Shown: positions 33,181 through 42,353 of the stretch, piece by piece | Numbering within the stretch: the first letter of the stretch is position 1 | Layout of the letters: the number at the start of each line of letters is the position of its first letter | From: Peptoclostridium acidaminophilum DSM 3953 | GTDB lineage: Bacteria; Bacillota; Clostridia; Peptostreptococcales; Peptostreptococcaceae | Reading direction: 5' to 3' | Length of the DNA: 64,000 nt | Assembly (NCBI RefSeq): GCF_000597865.1 | Contig: NZ_CP007453.1 | Span: forward strand, 62,001 to 126,000 | Program-made: the position numbers and the translations under genes | The notes under the pieces: generated by a model | The model's input: only the letters and a program-made list of their open reading frames with translations | Told to the model about the DNA's origin: nothing | Databases searched by the model: none

Positions 33181-33909
33181 ATGAAGGGATTTTTGCTCAT
33201 GATGTCTTTCTTCACGAGGCTGCCGGTTAGGTATAATCATGAATTCAGACAGGATGACTTTATAAAAGGAATAAAATACACGCCCGCCGTAGGAGTGATT
33301 CTAGGCATAATCATGTGGGGCGCGTATAGGGCGCTTCTTTGGATGGATGCTCCGATAATGTCGGCGCTGCTAGTGCTTGCATATATTTGGCTCACAGGCG
33401 GCCTCCACATAGACGGGCTTTCAGACACGTGCGACGGCATATTCAGTTCAAGGAGCAGGGAGAGGGCTCTTGAGATAATGAAGGACAGCCGCGTGGGCGC
33501 ATTCGGCGTGATAGCAATAATAATGATAATAGCTCTTTATCTGATACTGTTTTGTTACATCGAGTATGCGATATTCCTAATGCCTGTGATTGGCAGATGC
33601 TGCGGGGTGATATCCTGCATGAGGGGCGAGTATGTCAGGGAAGACGGTATGGGCAAGGCATTCGTTGAAAACTGCGGTCCTTTTGAAATAGGGATAGCAG
33701 CCATAGTGCCGCTTGCGCTCGGCTTGTATTTCTATGGATGGCCTGTGGCAATTGCGGTGCTGGCATCATACGCCTTTACAATAGCGCAGACTGCCTGGAT
33801 AAGGGGCAAACTCGGAGGTGCCACGGGCGACACCATAGGCTTTTCGATAGAGACATCGCAGGCGTTTTTTATGTTTGCGGCGTACTCTGTAGGGATGCTG
33901 ATTAAGTGA
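33181..33909 (+). CDS. cobS: Cobalamin-5'-phosphate synthase
   Basis: Joins adenosylcobinamide-GDP and alpha-ribazole (phosphate) in the membrane. The 242-aa protein begins with FFTRLPVRYNHEF. The CDP-alcohol-transferase-like metal motif is GGLHIDGLSDTCDGIFSSRSRERALEIMKDSR-like at residues 76-107 (Asp-rich). Several membrane helices follow. GGGAGGAA site. Confidence 0.92.
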   Translation: MKGFLLMMSFFTRLPVRYNHEFRQDDFIKGIKYTPAVGVILGIIMWGAYRALLWMDAPIMSALLVLAYIWLTGGLHIDGLSDTCDGIFSSRSRERALEIMKDSRVGAFGVIAIIMIIALYLILFCYIEYAIFLMPVIGRCCGVISCMRGEYVREDGMGKAFVENCGPFEIGIAAIVPLALGLYFYGWPVAIAVLASYAFTIAQTAWIRGKLGGATGDTIGFSIETSQAFFMFAAYSVGMLIK

Positions 33910-34028
33910 TTTTGACACCACATATTGACTATTAACGCTATAGCCGAAGCAGCGCAGGCACTTGGTATGTTTTGCAGATTGAAACTCGACACTTTGATAT
34001 TAGCTGAAGGAAATGAGAGGAAGATTAT

Positions 34029-34631
34029 ATGAGACTCATATTGGTAAGGCATGTGCAGACTGTGGCAAATGCGGAAAACAGGATATACGGCAGGCTTGAC
34101 TCGGATTTCACAGGGGAGGGCCTGGCTCAGCTCGAATGGCTAAGGCGCGAGCTTGCGCACGAACGAGTTGATGCAGTGTTTTCAAGTCCCATGTCAAGGG
34201 CGCTTTCAGTAGCTAAGGAGATGAGCAAAACCTTGCAGCTTGGAACTGAAACCATACAGGTCAGAGACGAGCTTTCAGAGATGGATTTTGGGATTTTTGA
34301 GGGCTTAACATACGAAGAGGCGATGCAGAGGCATCCGGTAGAGTGGGAGAGCTACTGCGAAAGCTGCATGGAATACAAGATACCGGGAGGAGAGAGCTTT
34401 GCCGAATTCGAGCGCAGAATCGGAGAATTTATTGAATCACTAGAGGATGACGACTCTACTGTACTCATTGTGACGCACGGAGGAGTCGTGCAGAGCATTA
34501 TGACGAGGCTGCTCGGTTTTGCCAGTGAGCAGAGGTGGCATTTCAGGGTGAGGCCGGCGAGCATTGTTGAAATAGAGACTGCGCAGGGTTACGGGATACT
34601 AAACAGGCTGATATGGCCGCGGGAGGAATAA
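34029..34631 (+). CDS. cobC: Alpha-ribazole phosphatase (histidine phosphatase family)
   Basis: Removes phosphate from alpha-ribazole phosphate or cobalamin phosphate. 200 aa: the phospho-acceptor His is in LVRHVQTVANAENRIYGR (His9; the usual RHG is RHV here), with SPMSRALSVA, the acidic EMDFGIFEG and the second His in VTHGGVVQ. It follows cobS after 119 nt without a clear promoter. Its stop overlaps the cbiA start (TAATG). Confidence 0.88.
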   Translation: MRLILVRHVQTVANAENRIYGRLDSDFTGEGLAQLEWLRRELAHERVDAVFSSPMSRALSVAKEMSKTLQLGTETIQVRDELSEMDFGIFEGLTYEEAMQRHPVEWESYCESCMEYKIPGGESFAEFERRIGEFIESLEDDDSTVLIVTHGGVVQSIMTRLLGFASEQRWHFRVRPASIVEIETAQGYGILNRLIWPREE

Positions 34632-35992
34632 TGAAAAGAGTTGTAATAGCAGGGGCTTCAAGCGGGGTTGGCAAGACTACTATAACGGCGGCGATAATGG
34701 CGGCGCTCACAAGAAGAGGCAGGAGAGTGGCTCCGTTCAAGGTGGGCCCTGACTATATAGACCCCCAGTTCCACAGGCGGGCTTGCGGGAGGGCTTCGAG
34801 CAACCTGGACTGCCACATGCTGGGCGAGGCTGAAACGGTGTTCCTGCTCCAAAGAGGGCTTAAAGGCCATGACATTGGCATCATAGAAGGCGTAATGGGA
34901 CTCTTTGACGGAGGAGGGGAAGACGGGCAGAGCGGCTCGACTGCCGAGCTTGCAAGGATAACAAAGACCCCCATAGTTCTTATAATAGACGGTAGGGGAG
35001 TTTCAACGAGCGCAGCCGCAACCGTGCTGGGTTTTGTGAAGTTCAGAAATGACATAGAGATAAAGGGTGTCATAGTCAACGGAGTTTCAGGCAGGAAGCA
35101 CTATGAGCTTATAAAGGAGGCCGTTGAGGAGCATGTGGGTGTAAGCTGCATTGGCTACATGTGCCAGAGCGAAGGAGTATCTCTAAAAAGCAGGCATCTG
35201 GGGCTTGTGCAGGCGGACGAGGTGGAGTCGCTGGGCTCTCTTATAGAGAGCCTCGCTGACATGGCTGAGGAGACGATAGACCTGGCCAGGCTTGAAAGCA
35301 TAGCAGAAGAGGCCGCGGAGCTGCCTCAGGAGAAGGATCCTTTCGAGGCTTCAAAGGGCATGCTTGAAGGGCTAAGCATTGCATACGCCTGTGACGAGGC
35401 ATTCAGTTTCTACTACAATGACAATCTGCTGCTGCTGCAGGAGCTGGGCGCAAACCTTGTGCCCTTCAGCCCCATAAGGGACGAGAGGCTCCCGGAAGGA
35501 GCGGAGGCGCTCTACATTGGGGGAGGCTACCCCGAGGTGTTTGCCAAGAGTCTAGAAGAGAATGCACTCATGCGAAGCCACATAAGGGAACGGCTGGAGG
35601 GCGGAATGCCGGCCTATGCCGAATGCGGAGGCCTAATGTATCTTACGGCGGGAATATGCGGACTTGGCGGTGAATGGAGCGATATGGCGGGCTTCTTCCC
35701 GGGAAGAGCGATAATGAGCGGAAAGCTGCAGCGCTTTGGATATGTGAAGGTCTGCGCGAGAGAAGAGGTTTGCACCATAGGCCACGAGTTCCACAGGTCG
35801 TATGTCGAGGGGATGGAGGGAGTAGAGACTCTCTACAGCATAAAGAGGACTTCGGGCGGGGACAAGACATGGAGCTGCGGATACGTCAGAAACAACGTTC
35901 TGGCAGGATACCCCCATATCCATTTCTACAGCAGCCCCGAGTTTACAATGCAGATAATGAACTTGCTGAAGGGCGAGGGCAGGGCGTGGTAA
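34631..35992 (+). CDS. cbiA: Cobyrinate a,c-diamide synthase
   Basis: ATP- and glutamine-dependent amidation of side chains a and c of cob(II)yrinate. The 453-aa protein has an N-terminal dethiobiotin-synthetase-like domain (GASSGVGKTT near residue 8; VGPDYIDPQFH; EGVMGLFDG). The C-terminal glutaminase domain has Cys in YAECGGLMYLT (near residue 331) and the conserved GHEFHRS. GGGAGGA favours the ATG at 34631. The next gene starts inside its 3' end. Confidence 0.93.
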   Translation: MKRVVIAGASSGVGKTTITAAIMAALTRRGRRVAPFKVGPDYIDPQFHRRACGRASSNLDCHMLGEAETVFLLQRGLKGHDIGIIEGVMGLFDGGGEDGQSGSTAELARITKTPIVLIIDGRGVSTSAAATVLGFVKFRNDIEIKGVIVNGVSGRKHYELIKEAVEEHVGVSCIGYMCQSEGVSLKSRHLGLVQADEVESLGSLIESLADMAEETIDLARLESIAEEAAELPQEKDPFEASKGMLEGLSIAYACDEAFSFYYNDNLLLLQELGANLVPFSPIRDERLPEGAEALYIGGGYPEVFAKSLEENALMRSHIRERLEGGMPAYAECGGLMYLTAGICGLGGEWSDMAGFFPGRAIMSGKLQRFGYVKVCAREEVCTIGHEFHRSYVEGMEGVETLYSIKRTSGGDKTWSCGYVRNNVLAGYPHIHFYSSPEFTMQIMNLLKGEGRAW

Positions 35993-36855
35993 CGGCGACA
36001 TGCCCGGCATCCTGCGGAGAGCTGCTGCAAGGCTACATTGAGGGGGGTGAAAAGCTCATCTCCCTCCCCATAGACCTCTACACCAGGGTGACTCTCACTG
36101 AAGCGACTAGTCCAATAAGGGAAAGCCGACTTTGCAAATCATACGCAGCGGTGGAGGCCACGCTTGAGCATCTTGGCTACAGAGCCGGCGATGCCGATGG
36201 TCTCACCCTCACTGTTGAATCCCAAGTGCCAAGGGGCAAGGGCATGGCGAGCAGCACAGCGGACATTGCAGCATCCGCAGTTGCAGCAGCCGCTTATGCA
36301 GGGCGCAGCCTTTCGGAAATGGAGTTGGCAGCCATATGCGCCTCAATAGAGCCTACAGACAGCACAATCTTCAGAAGGGTTACGCTGTTTGACCACGTCA
36401 AGGGGAGGGCGGCAAGAAGCTACGGCGAATTCCCGGGCTGCAATGTAATGGTGCTCGAGGGAAGGGGTTGCATTGACACGCTTGAATTCCACAAATTAAA
36501 AAGCAGGGAGCTCATAGCGCAAGGCGAACGAGAAATGAAAAAGGCGCTTTTACTGTTCGAGGAGGGCATGGCCTCGGGCGACCTTGGAAAAATAGGGCAG
36601 TCGGCCACAATAAGCGCGATTGAGCGGGAAAAGGTGCTCAAGAAACCTGGGCTTGAGTGGATAATAGAAACAGCACTGAAGCTGGGGGCTTATGGTGTAA
36701 ACGCTGCTCACAGCGGAAGCGTTCTTGGAATACTATGCGGAAGTGGTTTTGACTCTGAAAAGTTCGAGGCTCTGTTTTGGAATCAGAGGTTTTCAGACGA
36801 CTACTGCTGCATAAGGAGCCACAGAGTGGCACAGGGCGGAGCCTTCATAATATAA
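35986..36855 (+). CDS. pduX: L-threonine kinase (PduX, GHMP family), GTG start
   Basis: Makes O-phospho-L-threonine, the substrate of CobD. 289-aa GHMP kinase: ATCPASCGELLQGYIEGGEKL near the N-terminus (residues about 4-24), ATP motif PRGKGMASSTADI near 81, and a C-terminal AAHSGSVLGILCG. The open frame runs far upstream, but only within cbiA. The GTG at 35986, seven nt before the cbiA stop, gives the family-typical start. Placement inside the cobalamin operon supports PduX over homoserine kinase. Confidence 0.9.
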   Translation: MVTATCPASCGELLQGYIEGGEKLISLPIDLYTRVTLTEATSPIRESRLCKSYAAVEATLEHLGYRAGDADGLTLTVESQVPRGKGMASSTADIAASAVAAAAYAGRSLSEMELAAICASIEPTDSTIFRRVTLFDHVKGRAARSYGEFPGCNVMVLEGRGCIDTLEFHKLKSRELIAQGEREMKKALLLFEEGMASGDLGKIGQSATISAIEREKVLKKPGLEWIIETALKLGAYGVNAAHSGSVLGILCGSGFDSEKFEALFWNQRFSDDYCCIRSHRVAQGGAFII

Positions 36856-36867
36856 AGAGGTGATTGT

Positions 36868-37497
36868 ATGGACTTTGTAAAGGATCCAAGGCTCATTGAG
36901 CAGGGGAGCTTCGAGATAATATCAAGAGAACTGGGAGAGCGCGGATTCGGCCATATAGAAGGCAATATCATCAAAAGGATAATACACACGACAGCCGATT
37001 TTGAATACGCCGACATAACGCAGCTGCATCCTCAGGCCATTGAGGCCGGCATGAGGGCATTAGGCTCGGGCTGCAAGATATACACGGACACGCAGATGAT
37101 AATGTCGGGCATAAACAAAAGAAAGCTAGGCGAGCTTGGGGGCAGCATAGTCAATATGGTGCATGAGCCCGAAGCGGCAAGTATTGCGTCAAGCGAAGGC
37201 ATCACAAGGTCGATGGCAGCAATGAGAATGGCGGCGGGCGACGAGAGCATAAAGATATTCGCCATAGGCAACGCTCCCACAGCTCTTTTTACGCTAAAGA
37301 GCCTCATAGAGGAGGGCATAGTAAGGCCTGAGCTCGTAATAGGCGTGCCTGTGGGATTCGTGGGCGCTGCAGAGTCCAAGGAGGAGATAAAAAAAGCCGG
37401 CGTGCCCTACATCGTAACGAGGGGCAGAAAGGGCGGGAGCACAGTGGCAGCAGCAATAGTAAACGCGCTGCTCTACAGCATGCCGGAGAAATTATAG
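36868..37497 (+). CDS. cbiC: Cobalt-precorrin-8 methylmutase
   Basis: Moves the C-11 methyl to C-12, giving cobyrinate. The 209-aa protein has the family pattern IIKRIIHTTADFEYAD with the catalytic His near residue 43, then DTQMIMSGIN, GNAPTALFTL and GVPVGFVGAAESKE. GAGGTGAT site. It abuts cbiD without spacing. Confidence 0.93.
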   Translation: MDFVKDPRLIEQGSFEIISRELGERGFGHIEGNIIKRIIHTTADFEYADITQLHPQAIEAGMRALGSGCKIYTDTQMIMSGINKRKLGELGGSIVNMVHEPEAASIASSEGITRSMAAMRMAAGDESIKIFAIGNAPTALFTLKSLIEEGIVRPELVIGVPVGFVGAAESKEEIKKAGVPYIVTRGRKGGSTVAAAIVNALLYSMPEKL

Positions 37498-38619
37498 ATG
37501 GAAAGGTACATAGAAAAAGGCGGCAAGAGGCTCAGGTACGGCTACACGACAGGCACATGCGCGGCGGCTGCAGCAAAGGCCAGCGCGCTTTTGCTGTTTG
37601 GAGGACAAAGGAGTGAGGCCGTAGACATAGACACGCCCAAGGGCTGGAGAGTGGGCGTGCAGATATTCGAGCTGCAGATGGAAGGCTGCGATGCTGCCGT
37701 ATGCTGCGCTGTAAAGGATTCGGGCGACGATCCGGACATGACAAGCGGCATGAGGATTTACGCGAGAGTAGAGAGGGCGAAAGCGCCCGGAATAAGGCTC
37801 GAAGGCGGCAGGGGCATAGGCAGGGTGACAAGGCCCGGGCTTTCCGTAGCTCCGGGCGAAGCCGCCATAAACCCTGTGCCCAGGAGGATGATTGAAAGCG
37901 AGGTGGCGGCCGTTCTGCCGGAGGGAGAGGGAGCCACAGTCACGATTTTTGCTCCCGAGGGCGAGGAGGTTGCCAGGCGGACTTTCAATCCGAAGCTAGG
38001 TATAGAGGGCGGCATATCGATAATAGGCACGAGCGGGATAGTTGAGCCTATGAGCGAGGAGGCAATAAAAGAATCACTAAGACTCGAGCTGTCTGTGCTG
38101 CGAAGCAGCGGAGCCCATACAGCCGTGTTCTCTCCGGGCAACTACGGCCGCGATTTTTGCATTCAAAACGGCATAGGCGAGAAGCTGCTAATAAAGACTA
38201 GCAACTATGCGGGCTACATGCTTTGCGAGGCCGAAAAGCTGGGCTTTAGGGAAATTCTGTGGGTAGGCCACATAGGCAAGCTGGTAAAGCTGGCGGCGGG
38301 CATATTCAACATGCACAGCTCCTGCGGGGACGCGAGGCTCGAGACGCTTGCGGCCTACGCGGCGCTAGTTGGAGCCGGAAGGGACACCGTCGGACTCATA
38401 CTTTCGAGCAACACGGCCGAGGAGGCCACCGAGCACATATGCGATGCCGGGCTCGAGGAGGCATTTGCCGAGGTGGCCAGCCGGGCAAGTGCGAGGTGCA
38501 GAGAGCACTGCGGCGGAAATATCAAGGTGGGAACAGTGCTCTTTTCACAGGGTAGAGGCCTTTTGGCCATGTGCGATAGTGCAAGGTGGATCATGGAGGA
38601 GCAGGGATGGAGAGGATAA
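37498..38619 (+). CDS. cbiD: Cobalt-precorrin-5B C1-methyltransferase
   Basis: Methylates C-1 in the anaerobic route. The 373-aa protein shows LRYGYTTGTCAAAAAKA near residue 12, VKDSGDDPDMTSG near 65, GRVTRPGLSV, INPVPRRMI, and GNYGRDFC. The ATG follows the cbiC stop immediately. CbiD and CbiG are markers of the oxygen-independent pathway. Confidence 0.94.
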   Translation: MERYIEKGGKRLRYGYTTGTCAAAAAKASALLLFGGQRSEAVDIDTPKGWRVGVQIFELQMEGCDAAVCCAVKDSGDDPDMTSGMRIYARVERAKAPGIRLEGGRGIGRVTRPGLSVAPGEAAINPVPRRMIESEVAAVLPEGEGATVTIFAPEGEEVARRTFNPKLGIEGGISIIGTSGIVEPMSEEAIKESLRLELSVLRSSGAHTAVFSPGNYGRDFCIQNGIGEKLLIKTSNYAGYMLCEAEKLGFREILWVGHIGKLVKLAAGIFNMHSSCGDARLETLAAYAALVGAGRDTVGLILSSNTAEEATEHICDAGLEEAFAEVASRASARCREHCGGNIKVGTVLFSQGRGLLAMCDSARWIMEEQGWRG

Positions 38620-39221
38620 ACGTGCTGGGCATGGGGCCGGGACACAGAGACTACGTGCTGCCAATAAGTACGAGGCTAATAGAAGAATCAGACGTAATCG
38701 TATCGAGCGCCAGGCTTTTGCAGGGTCTTGAGCTGGAAGGCAAGGAAGTGTACAGGATCGGCAGTCTGACTGAGGCGATAGAATACATAAAGTGTAAAAG
38801 GCACATGCAAATAGCTGTGCTGGTATCCGGCGACAGCTGCTTTTTCAGCATGCTATCACTCCTGCGCAGGCATTTTGAGAGCGAGGAGCTTAATGTCGTG
38901 CCGGGCATAGGCTCGCTGCAGTACATGTTCTCAAGGCTTGGGATGAGCTGGAGCGAGGCCTTCATGGGCAGCGTTCACGGCAGGGAGCTGGACTTTGCGG
39001 AGCTTGCATTGCGATACAAGGCCGTCGGTCTCCTGACAGACGGCAAATGGAATCCACAGGCCATAGCTAAGGCGCTTGTTGAGAAAGGGCTGGGTGAAAA
39101 GACAATGTATATAGGAGAGAACCTTTCCTACGAAAACGAGAAGATAAGCCGCGTCAGGGCGCATGAAGCCGCCCACTCAGGCAGCCATGACATGTGCGTG
39201 GTGGTGATTTGCGATGAGTAA
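38607..39221 (+). CDS. cbiE: Cobalt-precorrin-7 C5-methyltransferase
   Basis: 204-aa SAM-dependent tetrapyrrole methylase: INVLGMGPGHRDYVLP at the start, VLVSGDSCFFSML near 75, and VVPGIGSLQYMFSRLGMSW near 100. GGAGCAGGG favours 38607 over the earlier ATG; it overlaps cbiD by 13 nt. CbiE is separate from CbiT here, unlike the CobL fusion of aerobic strains. Confidence 0.92.
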   Translation: MERINVLGMGPGHRDYVLPISTRLIEESDVIVSSARLLQGLELEGKEVYRIGSLTEAIEYIKCKRHMQIAVLVSGDSCFFSMLSLLRRHFESEELNVVPGIGSLQYMFSRLGMSWSEAFMGSVHGRELDFAELALRYKAVGLLTDGKWNPQAIAKALVEKGLGEKTMYIGENLSYENEKISRVRAHEAAHSGSHDMCVVVICDE

Positions 39222-39807
39222 CGCTTGGAGCTGCATTACAGGCGGCATACCCGACTCCATGTTTGAAAGAGGCCAGGTGCCAATGACTAAGGAGGAGGTG
39301 CGCAGCGTCGCCCTATCAAAGCTCAGGCTCCATTCCGACAGCACGGTAGTTGACATAGGGGCCGGAACGGGCTCGGTATCCATAGAGGCGGCTCTCGTGT
39401 GCAAAAGCGGCATTGTGCATGCCATAGACAAAAGCGAAGAGGCCGCAAGGCTGATAGAGGCAAACGCCAGGAGATTCGGCGTCAAGAACATAAATATTAT
39501 AAAAGGCACTGCCCCCGAAGCGCTTGATTCGCTAGGCATGGTCGACAGGGTTTTCATAGGCGGCAGCACGGGCAGGCTCGAGCAGATATTCTCATGGATG
39601 GAAGCGGTCCTTCAAAAGGGCGGAAGGGTGGCGGCCAACTTCATAACGATTGAGAACGCAGCGCTCATGATAAGGCTGCTAGAGGAGTATGGGTACAGCG
39701 GAATAGACATAGTGCACATTGGCGTTTCAAGAGGCAGGCGGCTTGGAAGCCAGACAATGATGAACGCTGAAAACGGAATATACATAATATCTGCAGACTG
39801 GATGTGA
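39214..39807 (+). CDS. cbiT: Cobalt-precorrin-6B C15-methyltransferase (decarboxylating)
   Basis: 197-aa class I methyltransferase: GGIPDSMFERGQVPMTKEEVR near the start, the SAM motif VVDIGAGTGSVSIEAAL near 45, and the VFIGGSTGRLEQIF segment. It methylates C-15 and decarboxylates ring C side chain. It overlaps cbiE by 8 nt and abuts cbiL. Confidence 0.93.
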   Translation: MSNAWSCITGGIPDSMFERGQVPMTKEEVRSVALSKLRLHSDSTVVDIGAGTGSVSIEAALVCKSGIVHAIDKSEEAARLIEANARRFGVKNINIIKGTAPEALDSLGMVDRVFIGGSTGRLEQIFSWMEAVLQKGGRVAANFITIENAALMIRLLEEYGYSGIDIVHIGVSRGRRLGSQTMMNAENGIYIISADWM

Positions 39808-39811
39808 TGTT

Positions 39812-40516
39812 TTGAAGGGAAAACTTTACGCGGTGGGAGTGGGCCCCGGCGATCCGGAGCTCCTGACACTAAAGGCCGCAAGGGTGCTGTCGCAGGTGGA
39901 TGCGGTAGTGTGCCCAAGCAGCGCAAAAGGGAAAAGCAGCTTTGCGCTTGAAATCGCAAGGATACACATAGGAAAAGACGCGCAGATAATTGAGATGACA
40001 TTCCCCATGGAGTACGAAGAGGGGTTAATGGAAAGCTGCTGGAGGGAATGCGCAAGCGGCATAGACAAGCTGCTCGAACAGGGCATGGATGTGGCATTCA
40101 TAACTCTGGGCGACCCGATGCTCTACAGCACCTACATTAACATGATGGGCTATCTCGGGGAGCCGGGAGCTGCCGAAATAATCCCGGGGGTGAACTCCTT
40201 CAGCCTGGCCGCGGCCAGGACTCGAGTGCCGCTTGCCATGGGCGAGCAGACGCTTTCAATAGTGCCGCTTGGGAAAAATGAAAACCGTATCGAATGCGCC
40301 CTCGAGTCGGCTGATAATATTGTTATAATGAAGCCATCTGCGCTTTCGGGGCAGCTGGCCCGGGAGTTTTCAAGCAGAGGCCTTGAAGGCAGCTTCGTTC
40401 TCGCGTCAATGTGCGGCACGCAGAGCGAAGAGATTTCAAGAGACATAGAGAGGCTTTCAGCCAAAAGGGTGCCGTACCTTTCAACAATAATAGTAAAAAA
40501 GGGCGGGATAAAATGA
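39812..40516 (+). CDS. cbiL: Cobalt-precorrin-2 C20-methyltransferase, TTG start
   Basis: 234-aa tetrapyrrole methylase: KLYAVGVGPGDPELLTLKAARV at the start, FITLGDPMLYSTYI near 91, and IIPGVNSFSLAAART near 118. The first pathway-specific methylation after cobalt insertion. No in-frame ATG lies upstream; TTG 39812 is the only start that keeps the family N-terminus. Its stop overlaps the next start. Confidence 0.92.
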   Translation: MKGKLYAVGVGPGDPELLTLKAARVLSQVDAVVCPSSAKGKSSFALEIARIHIGKDAQIIEMTFPMEYEEGLMESCWRECASGIDKLLEQGMDVAFITLGDPMLYSTYINMMGYLGEPGAAEIIPGVNSFSLAAARTRVPLAMGEQTLSIVPLGKNENRIECALESADNIVIMKPSALSGQLAREFSSRGLEGSFVLASMCGTQSEEISRDIERLSAKRVPYLSTIIVKKGGIK

Positions 40517-41277
40517 TGGGCAAGGTGCATTTCATAGGAGCAGGTCCCGGGGATCCGGAGCTTCTCACAATAAAGGGCAAAAGGCTGCTTGAGGAAGCAG
40601 ACGTTATAATATACGCAGGCTCTCTTGTGAATCCGCAGCTGCTTGAAGCGGCAAAGCCCGGCTGCAGCATATACGACAGCGCGGGCATGACGCTTGAGCA
40701 GGTAATAGAGACGATGCGGGAAGCGGCAGGCGGGGGCATGAGCATTGCCAGGCTGCACACGGGCGATCCTAGCATATACGGAGCCATAAGGGAGCAAATA
40801 GACGAGCTTGACAGGCTGGGCATAGAGTGCGAGGTTGTGCCGGGAGTCAGCTCTTTCACGGCGTCGGCGGCAGCTCTCAAAAAAGAGTTCACGCTGCCCG
40901 ATATCTCGCAGACTGTAATATGCACAAGGCTAGAAGGCAGGACACCCGTGCCTGAAAGCGAGAGCCTTGAGAGTCTGGCGTCGCACAGGGCGTCAATGGC
41001 AATATTCCTCTCGGTGCACATGATAGACGAGGTGGCTAGAAGGCTTATTCCGCACTACGGAGAAAGTGCTCCGGTGGCCATAGTGCAAAAGGCCAGCTGG
41101 AGCGACCAGAAGATAGTCACGGGCACGCTCTCGAATATAGCAAAGAAGGCCAGGGAGGCTGGAATAGAAAAGACAGCCCAGATACTCGTGGGCGAATTTC
41201 TTGGAGACGAGTATTCGCGCTCGAAGCTCTACGACCCTGACTTTTCGCATGGTTACAGAGGCGGCAATGAGAAATAA
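40516..41277 (+). CDS. cbiF: Cobalt-precorrin-4 C11-methyltransferase
   Basis: 253-aa tetrapyrrole methylase: KVHFIGAGPGDPELLTIKGKRL-type start, IIYAGSLVNPQLLE near 28, ARLHTGDPSIYGAI near 78, and VVPGVSSFTASAAALKKEFTLP near 102. Two adjacent ATGs (40513, 40516) follow GGGCGGGA. It carries the C-11 methylation that precedes ring contraction lactone opening by CbiG. Confidence 0.93.
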   Translation: MGKVHFIGAGPGDPELLTIKGKRLLEEADVIIYAGSLVNPQLLEAAKPGCSIYDSAGMTLEQVIETMREAAGGGMSIARLHTGDPSIYGAIREQIDELDRLGIECEVVPGVSSFTASAAALKKEFTLPDISQTVICTRLEGRTPVPESESLESLASHRASMAIFLSVHMIDEVARRLIPHYGESAPVAIVQKASWSDQKIVTGTLSNIAKKAREAGIEKTAQILVGEFLGDEYSRSKLYDPDFSHGYRGGNEK

Positions 41278-42292
41278 GGCTTGGGCCGCAATCGCCCTTA
41301 CAAGAAGCGGGATAATTCAGGCAAGGCGGCTTAGGGAAGAGATAAGCGGGCTCACCGTGTATGCCATGCCCAGGCTCTGCACAGACCGGGAAAAACCCAT
41401 AGACCGGCCGATTGCAGAGTTTGCGGGAGAAATGTTTTGCAGATATGACACGATAATTTTCATAACGGCCTGCGGCATAGCGGTAAGAGCTATTGCGCCG
41501 CATCTGCGCTCGAAAAGCTCCGACCCCGGCGTGCTTGTAATGGACGAGCAGGGTGGCTTTGTCATAAGCCTGCTTTCTGGACACATCGGCGGGGCCAACG
41601 ACGCAGCCAGGCTTGTGGAAAAGCTCACTGGCGCAAGGGCCATCATCACAACGGCATCAGACGCAGGCGGCAAAATAGCTGTCGATACGCTGGCAGGAAG
41701 GCTGGGCTGCGCAATAGACAGCCTCGAGGATGCAAAGCGGGTAACTGCGCTAATAGTAAATGGCGAAACGGTGGCAATAGACTCGAGAAGAGACATAAAA
41801 GTGGAGCTTCCGGAAAGTATAGTCTCCTACAGGGAAGGCTGCGGCGCAGCCGGTATAATAAGAGTCACAAACAGGGTCCCGGAGCCGGCAAATTTGCCGT
41901 GCGCATATCTCATAGAAAAAAGCACTGTAATAGGAATAGGCTGCAGGCGCGGGACGGGCGCCAAGCAGATACAGGAGCTTATTGACAGGGAGCTTGAGCG
42001 CCTGGGTATTGACAGGCGCAGCATAAAAAAGCTTGCAAGCATAGACATAAAAAGCGACGAGCAGGGAATACTAAAGGCGGCTGAGCACTACGGCGCTCAG
42101 GCCTGCTTCATAGACAAGGAGCGTATTTTGGCCGTTGAAGGCGACTTTGCAGAGTCTGGCTTTGTGAGGGCTTCCGTTGGAGTGGGAGGAGTCTGCGAGC
42201 CCTGCGGCTTCATAGCTTCCGGTGGCGGAAGGATGCTCCTTGGCAAGACGACTGCCAACGGCGTGGCTATATCCGTATGGGAGGAAGTATAA
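41267..42292 (+). CDS. cbiG: Cobalt-precorrin-5A hydrolase
   Basis: Opens the delta-lactone and releases acetaldehyde. 341 aa: an N-terminal domain with AIALTRSG, ITACGIAVRAIAPHL, and SGHIGGANDAARLVE; the C-terminal CobE-like domain starts at VIGIGCRRGTG (near 224) and ends SVGVGGVCEPCGFIASGGGRMLLGKT (motif, residues about 304-329). The start at 41267 follows GAGGCGGC and overlaps cbiF by 11 nt. Confidence 0.92.
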   Translation: MRNKAWAAIALTRSGIIQARRLREEISGLTVYAMPRLCTDREKPIDRPIAEFAGEMFCRYDTIIFITACGIAVRAIAPHLRSKSSDPGVLVMDEQGGFVISLLSGHIGGANDAARLVEKLTGARAIITTASDAGGKIAVDTLAGRLGCAIDSLEDAKRVTALIVNGETVAIDSRRDIKVELPESIVSYREGCGAAGIIRVTNRVPEPANLPCAYLIEKSTVIGIGCRRGTGAKQIQELIDRELERLGIDRRSIKKLASIDIKSDEQGILKAAEHYGAQACFIDKERILAVEGDFAESGFVRASVGVGGVCEPCGFIASGGGRMLLGKTTANGVAISVWEEV

Positions 42293-42353
42293 ACCGGTGT
42301 TTTCGGGGTATGTGTCTAGGCATGTACGATTTGCGTTATTGGGAGGAAGGATT

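Noticed and set aside
35674-35985. N-terminal extension of the pduX frame
   Set aside because: This part overlaps cbiA in another frame and has no homology to PduX; the GTG at 35986 gives the normal start.
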